The notes under the pieces were generated by a model. It made no database searches. It saw only the letters and a list, made by a program, of their open reading frames with translations, and was not told the origin of the DNA. From Natroniella sulfidigena (GTDB taxonomy: Bacteria; Bacillota; Halanaerobiia; Halobacteroidales; Halobacteroidaceae): a stretch of 64,000 nucleotides of DNA. The position numbers were made by a program, and so were the translations under genes. The stretch lies in NCBI RefSeq assembly GCF_023223645.1, contig NZ_JALKBY010000001.1, forward strand, positions 1 to 64,000. The letters are read 5' to 3'. This document shows positions 42,944-50,749 of the stretch, piece after piece. Each line of letters begins with the position of its first letter. Position 1 is the first letter of the stretch.

Positions 42944-43497
42944 TCTTAGTAAGTACTCCTCTCTAATATGGTCTATCTGTACTTAAAATCTTAACATAAT
43001 TTATCGATAATATCTATCAAATTCTAATTGTAATTTGTGGAGAGGTAGGCAGTTTCTATATTATCAACCTAAAGTGGGTATGATAATAATGTGGCACTTT
43101 TGTGCCACATTATAGTTTACAGTTGACGGTTTACAGTTTACAGTTAAAATGCAAAATCTTAAAAAATAAGTCGTTTAAAGCACGTATGTATTCAATATTT
43201 AACATGGTTTAAGATTTTAGGGTTTTAATGGTTTTTCTACCTACTGTCAACCGTCAACTGTTCACTGTCAACTGATATAAAGTGGCAAGGTGCCACTTTA
43301 TATCTATGAATAAAGGAGATAGCTGTTTTTTGATGAAATAAAATTAGTAGCTTAAGTTCTTGAGTTTAAGGCTAAGTCTAAGTTTGAGTAAGGTCTAAAA
43401 CGTTAAATTAAATTTAGGTTCAGAATTATCTTAAATCACATAAAAATTAAGGCTAATTAATTGCTAGTAAGGCATATATATTAAGGAGGAGTTATTT
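42944..43497. other. 554-base non-coding region upstream of polA
   Basis: Contains a palindromic repeat element (43081-43305), a TTGAGTTTAAGGCTAAGTCTAAGTTTGAG block (43357-43385) of the ACTTAAACTTAG type on the opposite orientation, and the polA ribosome site. No gene was seen. Confidence 0.6.
43081..43305. repeat. Complete palindromic AACTGTCA-family element
   Basis: Best preserved copy. Outer hairpin GTGGCAC-TTTT-GTGCCAC (43091-43108); left arm TTTACAGTTGACGGTTTACA (43117 on); inner CAAAATCTTAAAA; centre without ORF; inner TAAGATTTTAGGGTTTTAAT; right arm CTGTCAACCGTCAACTGTTC (43244 on); outer hairpin GATATAAAGTGGCA-AGG-TGCCACTTTATATC (43275-43305). Left and right arms are complementary over more than 40 bases with some mismatches. 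The last hairpin shares GATATAAAGTG/CTTTATATC with 49719-49741. Confidence 0.75.
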
Positions 43498-46101
43498 TTG
43501 CAAAAAAAAGAGTTATCTTTACTGGATGGGAATAGTTTGCTGTATCGTGCTTTTTATGCTTTACCGACTACTTTGACCAAATCTGATGGGACGGTGACTA
43601 ATGCTGTCTTTGGTTTTACTAGGATGTTATTCAGTTTATTAGAAGAGCGGGAGCCGGATTTATTAGGGGTTGCTTTTGATCTACCGGCACCTACTTTTCG
43701 CCATCAAGAATATGAAGAGTATAAAGGAAATCGTAAAGAGACACCTGATGAATTGAAGCCTCAATTTAGAATAGCTAAAGAGGTCTTAGAGGCACTAGAG
43801 GTACCGATTTTTGAAAAGGAAGGGTATGAAGCGGATGATCTAATCGGGACTTTGGCCCAGAAAGCAGAAGAGGAAGGCTATCAGGTTACAATTGTAACCG
43901 GTGATCGGGATAATTTACAATTGATTACTGAGAATATCCAAGTGATGTATAATAAGCGGGGAATCAGTGATATTGTTGATTATGATTTAGAAAAGTTTAG
44001 AGAAGAATATGAATTAGAGCCACAACAGTTAATCGATAAGAAGGGCTTAATGGGTGATAAGTCTGATAATATTCCTGGTGTTGATGGGATTGGTAAGAAG
44101 ACATCTACTAAATTATTAAAAGAGTTTGGTTCTTTAGAGAATGTCTTGGCTAATATAGATCAAGTAGGGGGTAAAAAGAGAAAGGCTACCTTAAGGGAGC
44201 AAGCAGATAGGGCCAAATTGAGTAAGAAGCTAGCAGAAATAAAGGTGGATGTACCGCTAGAAGTTGATTTTTCTGAATTGGTTTTATCGGATTATAAAAA
44301 TCAACAAGTCTATGATCTATTTATGGAATTGGAGTTCAGTAGCTTGATCTCTCAGATAGGTGGTCATCAGAAGTTAGAAGTAGTTGACTATCAATTAATC
44401 GAGAACCAAGAAGAGTTAGAAAAATTAGATCTAACAAAAGAGGTTGCTATCACTTTAGATTTGACCGGGCCAAAGCTAAAACAGGAGTTAGCAGGTGTTG
44501 CAGTGGCTACTCTAGAGCAGAGTTTTTATTGTAATTTGGCTACTGATGAATTATTGAATTGGTTAGAAGATATTTTCACAACTAAGGAAGTCTTAATGGT
44601 AGAAGCCAAAGAACAGATTAGATATTTATTGCAGCAGGGCATTGAGGTTAAGAAGCTTAGCTTTGAGCCATTGGTAGCTGATTATCTGTTAAAGCCTAGT
44701 GAAAAGGAGAAGGAATTTGAAGAGTTGGTAACAAGCCATCTGCAACGGGAGATTGAAGAAGTTACAGAAGAGGAGTCATTGGTCTTACAGACCAGCCTCT
44801 TATTTGATTTGGAAGAGGAGTTAGTTGCTAAATTAGAAGAGAATGAATTGCTATCATTGTTTAGAGAGGTTGAATTGCCATTGGTCAGTATGTTGGCCCA
44901 ATTGGAGTTGACAGGAATCAAGGTTAGCTCTGAGGAACTAGAGCGATTGTCGACTAAGTTGGCTGAAAAGATTGCTACTATAGAAGAGCAAGCTTTTCAG
45001 TTGGCAGGAGAGGAGTTTAACCTCAACTCACCGAAGCAATTAGGGGTTATCTTATTTGAAAAATTGGGCTTACCTGTCATTAAAAGGACGAAGACGGGTT
45101 ATTCGACCAGTGCTAGTGTCTTAGAGAAGCTAGAGGGCCAACATGATATTATTCCATTGATCTCTGAGTACAGAACTTATACTAAGTTGAAATCAACCTA
45201 TGTTGACCCATTAAGTGATTATATCAATCAAGAGACGGGAAGAATCCATACTACATTCAATCAATTGGTGACTGCTACTGGAAGATTGAGCAGTGCAGAG
45301 CCTAATCTGCAAAATATCCCAATCAGAACTGAGGAAGGTCGTGAGATCAGGCAGGTCTTTGTTGCTGAAGAGGGTAAGCATTTACTTGCTGCTGATTATT
45401 CTCAGGTAGAGTTGAGGGTGTTGGCCCATATTTCCCAAGATGAAGGGTTGAAGGAAGCCTATCAGCAAGGGATCGATATACATACTAAGACTGCCAGTGA
45501 GATCTTTGGGTTGGCTCTAGATGAAGTTGGTAGAGAAGAGCGACGTAAAGCTAAAGCAGTCAATTTTGGAATTGCCTATGGGATCAGTGATTGGGGATTG
45601 GCTAAGCGACTTAATATCGGTAATCAAGAAGCCAAAGAATATATTGAGCTCTATTTTGAGCGTTACCCCCAGGTTAAGGAGTATATTGATACTACAATTG
45701 CACAAGCTAAAAGGAAGGGTTATGTCAAAACACTCTTTGATCGAAAACGTTACTTACCACAGATAAATAGTAAAAACTATCATCAACGTAGTTTTGCAGA
45801 AAGAATGGCAATCAATACTCCAATTCAAGGGACTGCAGCCGATATTATGAAGATGGCGATGATTGATGTCTTCAATTTGATTAATAATGGAGAGTTTAGC
45901 AGTCAAATTTTATTACAAGTTCATGATGAGTTGGTCTTAGAGGTTCCTACTGCTGAATTAGAGGAGGTTGCTCAGCTGGTAAGAGAAAGAATGGAGCAAG
46001 CAGTTGAGTTGGATGTTGAGTTAGAGGTTGATCTGAAGTACGGTGCTAATTGGAATCAAATGAAGGAGATTGAAGGGGGCGAAATAGATGTTATCGACTA
46101 A
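43498..46101 (+). CDS. polA: DNA polymerase I
   Basis: 867 residues. Residues 1-290 form the 5'-3' exonuclease (LLDGNSLLYRAFYAL, YEADDLIGTLAQKAE, VTGDRDNLQLI, GLMGDKSDNIPGVDGIGKKT). The middle domain lacks the Asp/Glu metal ligands of a 3'-5' exonuclease (VAITLDLTGPKLKQ), so proofreading is probably absent, as in Bacillus. Polymerase motifs: TATGRLSSAEPNLQNIPIR, motif A LAADYSQVELRVLAHIS (about 633), motif B RRKAKAVNFGIAYGIS, motif C LQVHDELVLEVP (about 805). Start TTG 43498 behind AAGGAGGAG. It overlaps tldD by 14 bases. Confidence 0.96.
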   Translation: MQKKELSLLDGNSLLYRAFYALPTTLTKSDGTVTNAVFGFTRMLFSLLEEREPDLLGVAFDLPAPTFRHQEYEEYKGNRKETPDELKPQFRIAKEVLEALEVPIFEKEGYEADDLIGTLAQKAEEEGYQVTIVTGDRDNLQLITENIQVMYNKRGISDIVDYDLEKFREEYELEPQQLIDKKGLMGDKSDNIPGVDGIGKKTSTKLLKEFGSLENVLANIDQVGGKKRKATLREQADRAKLSKKLAEIKVDVPLEVDFSELVLSDYKNQQVYDLFMELEFSSLISQIGGHQKLEVVDYQLIENQEELEKLDLTKEVAITLDLTGPKLKQELAGVAVATLEQSFYCNLATDELLNWLEDIFTTKEVLMVEAKEQIRYLLQQGIEVKKLSFEPLVADYLLKPSEKEKEFEELVTSHLQREIEEVTEEESLVLQTSLLFDLEEELVAKLEENELLSLFREVELPLVSMLAQLELTGIKVSSEELERLSTKLAEKIATIEEQAFQLAGEEFNLNSPKQLGVILFEKLGLPVIKRTKTGYSTSASVLEKLEGQHDIIPLISEYRTYTKLKSTYVDPLSDYINQETGRIHTTFNQLVTATGRLSSAEPNLQNIPIRTEEGREIRQVFVAEEGKHLLAADYSQVELRVLAHISQDEGLKEAYQQGIDIHTKTASEIFGLALDEVGREERRKAKAVNFGIAYGISDWGLAKRLNIGNQEAKEYIELYFERYPQVKEYIDTTIAQAKRKGYVKTLFDRKRYLPQINSKNYHQRSFAERMAINTPIQGTAADIMKMAMIDVFNLINNGEFSSQILLQVHDELVLEVPTAELEEVAQLVRERMEQAVELDVELEVDLKYGANWNQMKEIEGGEIDVID

Positions 46102-47482
46102 GTTGATCAGACAGTTATTACAGGTTGCTTTAGAAGGAGGCGGTGATTTTGCAGAGGTCTTCTTTGAGAATTCTAAAAGTAATTCCTTGGTACTGGAGAA
46201 TTCCAAGCTAGAACGAGTCAAGACAGGCTATGATCTGGGGGTTGGAATTAGGGTCTTAAGTGGAGATAAGGTCTCCTATGCTTATACAGATGATCTATCG
46301 AAAGAGGCTTTGTTACAGACTGCTAAGGTTGCTGGAGCAGCAAGTCAAGGTCAAAATAAAGTAACAATTACAGACTTGAGAAAAGGGACTATTAATCAAG
46401 TTCATCCAGTTCAGATTAGGCCTGAAGATGTTGCTAAGCAGAAGAAAGCAGAGTTAATGAAAGAAGCAAATCAAGCTGCTTTAAATTATGATGATAGTAT
46501 TAGGCAGGTTATGATTAGTTATGCTGATAATACTCAAGAGATTATGATTGCTAATTCTGATGGCTTATATATTGAAGATGAACGGATTCATACTAGAATG
46601 AGAGTCAAGGCTATTGCTAGTGATGGTGAGAAGATTCAGACAGGTAGTGAAAGTCCAGGCTTACAGGTTGGATTTGAATTATTCGATCAGCATCCGCCAC
46701 AGAAGTTGGGTGAGGAAGCAGCTAGACAAGCGGTAACGATGCTTGGGGCCAAATCTGCTCCATCTGGTAAGATGCCAGTGGTAATCAATCATGGCTTTGG
46801 TGGAGTTTTATTCCATGAAGCATGTGGTCATGGTTTAGAGGCTGATCTTGTTCAGAAGAATTCTTCTGTCTTTGCTGGGCAAGTTGGTAAGCAGGTTGCT
46901 TCTGAAGTCGTAACTGCTGTCGATGATGCAACGATTAAGAATGGCTGGGGCTCCTTTGGGATCGATGATGAGGGCCAACAAGCTGAGCGGACAGTATTGA
47001 TTGAAGATGGGATCTTAAAGGATTATATGTATGATCTAAAGGCTGCTCGAAAGGATGAGCGAGCTTCAACTGGTAATGGAAGAAGGGACTCTTATCAATC
47101 ACTGCCAGTTCCACGGATGAGCAATACCTTTATTGAAGCAGGTGATAGTGAGCCAGATGATATTATCACTGCGGTTGATGATGGATTATATGCTAAGAAG
47201 TTGAGTGGTGGACAGGTAGAGACGGCGACTGGAGAGTTTGTCTTTACTGTTGCTGAAGGATACTTGATTAAGAATGGTCAACTAGCTGAACCTGTTAGAG
47301 GAGCTACCTTGATCGGTAGAGGAATAGATGTCTTACAGAAGATTTCGATGGTCGGTAATGATCTCAAGTTGGCCCCTGGAATGTGTGGTAAAGCAGGTCA
47401 AAGCATTCCAGCGGCAGTTGGTCAACCGACATTATTGGTTGATGAAATTACTGTTGGTGGTACAGAAAGGAAAGGTGAGTAA
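46088..47482 (+). CDS. tldD: TldD-family metalloprotease
   Basis: 464 residues. The active site HEACGHGLEADLVQKNSS carries the HExxxH zinc motif (about residue 244) that only the TldD partner of the TldD/TldE pair has. LEVRVGYDLGVGI-like segments (KTGYDLGVGIRVLSGD), YSYADN/VMISYADNTQEIMI and SGGQVETATGEFVF are typical. TldD/E acts as a heterodimer that degrades unfolded peptides, known from microcin B17 maturation and CcdA breakdown. ATG 46088 behind GAAGGGGG, inside the polA end. The tldE-type gene follows after one base. No peptide precursor gene is seen next to it. Confidence 0.94.
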   Translation: MLSTKLIRQLLQVALEGGGDFAEVFFENSKSNSLVLENSKLERVKTGYDLGVGIRVLSGDKVSYAYTDDLSKEALLQTAKVAGAASQGQNKVTITDLRKGTINQVHPVQIRPEDVAKQKKAELMKEANQAALNYDDSIRQVMISYADNTQEIMIANSDGLYIEDERIHTRMRVKAIASDGEKIQTGSESPGLQVGFELFDQHPPQKLGEEAARQAVTMLGAKSAPSGKMPVVINHGFGGVLFHEACGHGLEADLVQKNSSVFAGQVGKQVASEVVTAVDDATIKNGWGSFGIDDEGQQAERTVLIEDGILKDYMYDLKAARKDERASTGNGRRDSYQSLPVPRMSNTFIEAGDSEPDDIITAVDDGLYAKKLSGGQVETATGEFVFTVAEGYLIKNGQLAEPVRGATLIGRGIDVLQKISMVGNDLKLAPGMCGKAGQSIPAAVGQPTLLVDEITVGGTERKGE

Positions 47483-47483
47483 G

Positions 47484-48830
47484 ATGAGTCTTGATTTGAA
47501 AGAGTTAATTACTAAAGCCCAACAACTTGGAGCAGAGGATGTTGAGTTATATTATGAGACTTCAACTACTAATGACATTGAAGTTTATCAAGGGGAGGTA
47601 GAGTCTTTAGAGGCAGCTCATGCTAAAGGATTAGGGATTAGAATCTTTGTTGATGATAAGATGGGATTTGCCTATACTGCTAATTTCAATCAAGATGCAT
47701 TAGAAGAAGCGATTAAAGAAGCAATTGCTAATGCTGAAGTAGCTACACCAGATCAATATCGTACTTTACCAAAGGGGGATTATCAGTATCAACAACTTGA
47801 TATTTATGATCCAGCTTTAGAGAAGAGTGAGGTTGAAGATAAGATTGCAATAGCTTTAGAGATGGAAGAAGCAGCTTTAAACTATAGTGATCAGATCGAT
47901 GCTGTCTTAAGTACTAACTATGGTGACTTTGTCGCAGAGGTAACAATTGCCAATTCGAATGGGCTCTATGAAAGTTATAAGACGAATGATTGCTATGCTT
48001 ACCTTTATGTTAAGGCTAGCCAAGGTGATGACCAACAGACGGGAATCGCTCTTTCATATGGTCGCTCATTAGCTGAATTAACACCGACTGCTACTGGAGA
48101 AGAGGCAGCTCAAAATGCGATTGAACTATTAGGAGCCAAACAGGTTGAATCCCAAAAGGCACCGGTTGTCTTTACCTCCAAGGTTGGAAGTATGTTCATG
48201 TATGTCTTGGCCCAAGCATTGACAGCAGAGGCAGTACAGAAAGGGCGTTCTCTCTTTGCTGATAAGTTAGATCAGACTGTAGCAGCTGAAAATGTCAATC
48301 TTATCGATAATGGTCTATTAGAAGAAGGATTAGCAACAGCTCCTTTCGATAGTGAGGGGGTTCCTGCAAGTCCAACCGATATTATCAAAGATGGGGTCTT
48401 GACCAATTATCTCTATGATACTTATACTGCCAATAAGGATGGAGTCGAATCTACTGGTAATGCTGAACGGGGTTCTTATCGAGGAATTCCTGGTGTATCA
48501 CCTAGTAATTTCTATTTAGCACCAGGTGATCAAGATCCTGAAGATATTATTAGTGGGGTAGATAATGGTTTTTATGTCCATAAGGTCTCTGGTTTAGTAA
48601 CTGGAGGGGCCAACCCAATTTCAGGTGATTTTTCTGTAGGAGCGACAGGTCAATGGATCGAAGATGGAGAGATTAAAGGAGCTGTCAGTGAGATAACGAT
48701 AGCTGGTAATTTAATCGATTTTTTAAAGGATATTGATCAATTAGGAAATGATCTTAAATTCAATCCATTGATCGGTTCATTTGCTACTCCTACCTTTAGG
48801 GTTAAAGAGTTAGCAATTAGTGGTTCTTAA
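47484..48830 (+). CDS. tldE: TldE/PmbA-family protein
   Basis: 448 residues from ATG 47484 (GAAAGGTGAG upstream, one base after the tldD stop). Same fold as TldD but without HExxxH: at the equivalent place it has APVVFTSKVGSMFMYVLAQAL, so it is the non-catalytic partner. ELITKAQQLGAEDVELYYET, GEVESLEAAHAKGLGIRIF, TGNAERGSYRGIPGVSPSNF and the end FKDIDQLGNDLKFNPLIGSFATPTFRVKEL (in pieces) are family-typical. Expected to form the TldD/TldE complex in the cytoplasm. Confidence 0.94.
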   Translation: MSLDLKELITKAQQLGAEDVELYYETSTTNDIEVYQGEVESLEAAHAKGLGIRIFVDDKMGFAYTANFNQDALEEAIKEAIANAEVATPDQYRTLPKGDYQYQQLDIYDPALEKSEVEDKIAIALEMEEAALNYSDQIDAVLSTNYGDFVAEVTIANSNGLYESYKTNDCYAYLYVKASQGDDQQTGIALSYGRSLAELTPTATGEEAAQNAIELLGAKQVESQKAPVVFTSKVGSMFMYVLAQALTAEAVQKGRSLFADKLDQTVAAENVNLIDNGLLEEGLATAPFDSEGVPASPTDIIKDGVLTNYLYDTYTANKDGVESTGNAERGSYRGIPGVSPSNFYLAPGDQDPEDIISGVDNGFYVHKVSGLVTGGANPISGDFSVGATGQWIEDGEIKGAVSEITIAGNLIDFLKDIDQLGNDLKFNPLIGSFATPTFRVKELAISGS

Positions 48831-48839
48831 ATCCTGTAT

Positions 48840-48878
48840 ACTCCTTTCAAAATTGTGCAAGCTATAAACGAAAGGAGT
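48840..48878 (+). promoter_or_regulatory. Hairpin sequestering the Shine-Dalgarno of the next gene
   Basis: ACTCCTTTC (48840-48848) is perfectly complementary to GAAAGGAGT (48870-48878) around a 21-base loop. The right strand is the ribosome site AAAGGAG of the gene starting at 48886. Folding would hide the site. Confidence 0.6.
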
Positions 48879-48885
48879 GGTCAGA

Positions 48886-49092
48886 GTGGATTTAAGGTTA
48901 TATAATTGTCCAATCTGTTATGAGGATACATTACATGAAGTAGTGGGACTTAATTCTGATTATCTAACTGTCCGTTGTACTTCCTGTGCTACGACTTCGG
49001 CAGTTGAGGAAGAAGGTTTTAATGGTTACGAAGAGGCTTCAATCGAATTAAATCAAGAATTGAATGGACTATTAGATGAGTTTGATTACTGA
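48886..49092 (+). CDS. Small zinc-ribbon-like protein of unknown function
   Basis: 68 residues from GTG 48886, 6 bases after AAAGGAGTGG. Two Cys pairs, YNCPICYEDTLHEVV and VRCTSCATTSAVEE, 20 residues apart, suggest a single zinc ribbon; the second half is acidic (LNQELNGLLDEFDY). The family is not recognised. An in-frame GTG at 48877 lies within the ribosome site. Its translation may be controlled by the upstream hairpin. It lies between tldE and a thioesterase gene. A GTAGGGGC/GCCCCTAC hairpin without a U-run follows (49096-49115). Confidence 0.65.
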   Translation: MDLRLYNCPICYEDTLHEVVGLNSDYLTVRCTSCATTSAVEEEGFNGYEEASIELNQELNGLLDEFDY

Positions 49093-49147
49093 TTGGTAGG
49101 GGCGTTGGCCCCTACTAGTTAGTGAATATTGATTAGGAGGCATAGAA

Positions 49148-49555
49148 ATGGAATTTAGTCATCAAATCAGAGTTACTTATCAAGAAACAGATAGGATGGG
49201 GGTAGTTTATTATGCCAATTACTTACATTGGTTTGAGATAGGAAGGACTGAGCTGTTACGCCAGCTAGGAATCAGTTATAAGGAATTAGAGGAGCGAGGG
49301 GTAGTCTTACCAGTAGTAGAATCACATTGTAACTATCATGCTCCAGCCCGTTATGATGATTTGGTCGATATCTATACGGAAGTTGAAGAGCTAAAACGGA
49401 CTAAGATCACCTTTAATTATAAAATTGTCCGAGCTGAAGATGAGCAGTTATTGACGACAGGTAGTACAGTCCACCCATTTGTTAATCATGATTTTAAGCC
49501 CTTATCACTAAAGAAGGCTCAACCAGAGTTATGGTCTTTGTTACAGAAAAATTAA
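49148..49555 (+). CDS. Acyl-CoA thioesterase (4HBT/YbgC family)
   Basis: 135 residues, one hotdog fold. RVTYQETDRMGVVYYANYLHWFEIGRTELLR carries the family motif with the catalytic Asp (D15-x-M-G) and Tyr/His; PVVESHCNYHAPARYDD and HPFVNHDFKP fit as well. Such enzymes hydrolyse short acyl-CoA or acyl-ACP esters; the exact substrate cannot be told. ATG 49148 behind TAGGAGG. A long repeat-filled gap follows. Confidence 0.9.
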   Translation: MEFSHQIRVTYQETDRMGVVYYANYLHWFEIGRTELLRQLGISYKELEERGVVLPVVESHCNYHAPARYDDLVDIYTEVEELKRTKITFNYKIVRAEDEQLLTTGSTVHPFVNHDFKPLSLKKAQPELWSLLQKN

Positions 49556-49569
49556 AGTAAATTACAATA

Positions 49570-49892
49570 TTGTGTAACTTCAATTGATAATTGATAGTTT
49601 AAAATTGATAGTTAAAATTCAAAATTTAACCCTTTTAAAGCCTTTATAACTAGGGGTAATGTGCTTTTTATGTTTTATGGTTTTAACTATCCACTATCAA
49701 TTATCAACTATAAACTATTGATATAAAGTGAAGCTTTATATCAATAAAAGTAAGATGATTAGAAAATTATGTATTAAGTTGATGCATATGAATTATAAAT
49801 ATAATCTAAAGGTTTTGAACTTAACTATTCATTATTCGTTATCAGTTGTTAACTGTTTTTATAACCATTCACTATTCATTATTAACTATTAA
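49570..49892. repeat. Palindromic repeats between the thioesterase and mutM genes
   Basis: Left arm ATTGATAATTGATAGTTTAA (49580 on) pairs with right arm CTATCAATTATCAACTATAA (49695 on); the centre has TTCAAAATTTAACCC and TTTATGGTTTTAA. An outer hairpin TGATATAAAG-TGAAG-CTTTATATCA (49719-49743) is shared with 43275-43305. A further block TTAACTATTCATTATTCGTT/ATTCACTATTCATTATTAAC (49819-49890) has lost its partner arm. The arm sequence (TTGATAATTGATAG) differs from the AACTGTCA copies, so this is a sister subtype. No gene in the 361 bases. Confidence 0.6.
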
Positions 49893-49916
49893 TTGCTCTT
49901 ACGAGGGGGTATTAAA

Positions 49917-50744
49917 TTGCCAGAATTGCCAGAAGTACAGACGGTAGTCGATACATTACAGCCATTGATTATAGACCAAGTAATCACAGAGGTAGAGGTC
50001 AAGAATGAAAAGTTGATAGCTAAGCCTGAGGTAGATGAATTTAAGGAGATCTTAAGAGGAAGTCGGATTGAACAGGTTCGTAGAAGAGGGAAGTATATCA
50101 TCATTGAATTTGATAATGACTATTATTTAGTGACCCATTTGAGGATGACCGGGCGTTTTGTCTATGCTACAGAAGATGATCCAGTTGATAAGTATGATTA
50201 TATCTTTTTGAAATTTGCGGATGGTGATCAGTTGAGGTTAGGTAGTAAGAGGAAGTTTACCAGAACTTATTTGGTCAATGACTTACAAGAAGCTGGTAGT
50301 CTGACTAAGTTAGGACCAGAACCTCTGACAGAAGAGTTTACAGTGGAGAGGTTTAAGGAGATGATCTCTTCTCGGCGGGGAAGAATCAAACCACTACTAT
50401 TAAACCAAAGGTTTTTAGCTGGGTTAGGTAATATCTATGTCGATGAGAGTCTATATCTAGCTCAAGTCCATCCCTTAAGGACGGCTGATACTCTGACTGA
50501 AAAAGAGATTGAAGAGCTTTATCAGGCAATTAGGCAGGTGTTGAGTGAGGGAATTGAGCATCGGGGTACAACTAAGTGGGATTATGTCGATGCCAGTGGA
50601 CAAGCTGGTAGTTATCAGAATTATTTGCGGGTTTATGATCGAGAAGGTAAAGAATGTAAGAGGTGTGATAGTAGTTTAAGACGAATTAAGGTAGGGGGGC
50701 GTAGTTCTTATTTCTGCCCTGATTGTCAACAACAGGAGGAGTAA
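49917..50744 (+). CDS. mutM: Formamidopyrimidine-DNA glycosylase
   Basis: 275 residues. It removes 8-oxoguanine and formamidopyrimidines from DNA and cuts the strand. The start must be TTG 49917, because the mature enzyme needs Pro2 as nucleophile and Glu3: PELPEVQTVVDTLQPL. Other motifs: LRMTGRFVY, GPEPLTEEF, LLNQRFLAGLGNIYVDESLY (helix-two-turn-helix), HRGTTKWDYVDASGQAGSYQ and the C-terminal zinc finger CKRCDSSLRR...YFCPDCQ. Ribosome site GAGGGGG. Order polA...mutM-ytaF-coaE echoes Bacillus. Confidence 0.96.
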   Translation: MPELPEVQTVVDTLQPLIIDQVITEVEVKNEKLIAKPEVDEFKEILRGSRIEQVRRRGKYIIIEFDNDYYLVTHLRMTGRFVYATEDDPVDKYDYIFLKFADGDQLRLGSKRKFTRTYLVNDLQEAGSLTKLGPEPLTEEFTVERFKEMISSRRGRIKPLLLNQRFLAGLGNIYVDESLYLAQVHPLRTADTLTEKEIEELYQAIRQVLSEGIEHRGTTKWDYVDASGQAGSYQNYLRVYDREGKECKRCDSSLRRIKVGGRSSYFCPDCQQQEE

Positions 50745-50749
50745 TTAGA

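Noticed and set aside
46088-49092. TldD/TldE pair as maturation protease of a ribosomal peptide (microcin-like) cluster
   Set aside because: No precursor peptide or other modification gene is next to it; polA and mutM surroundings indicate a housekeeping location.
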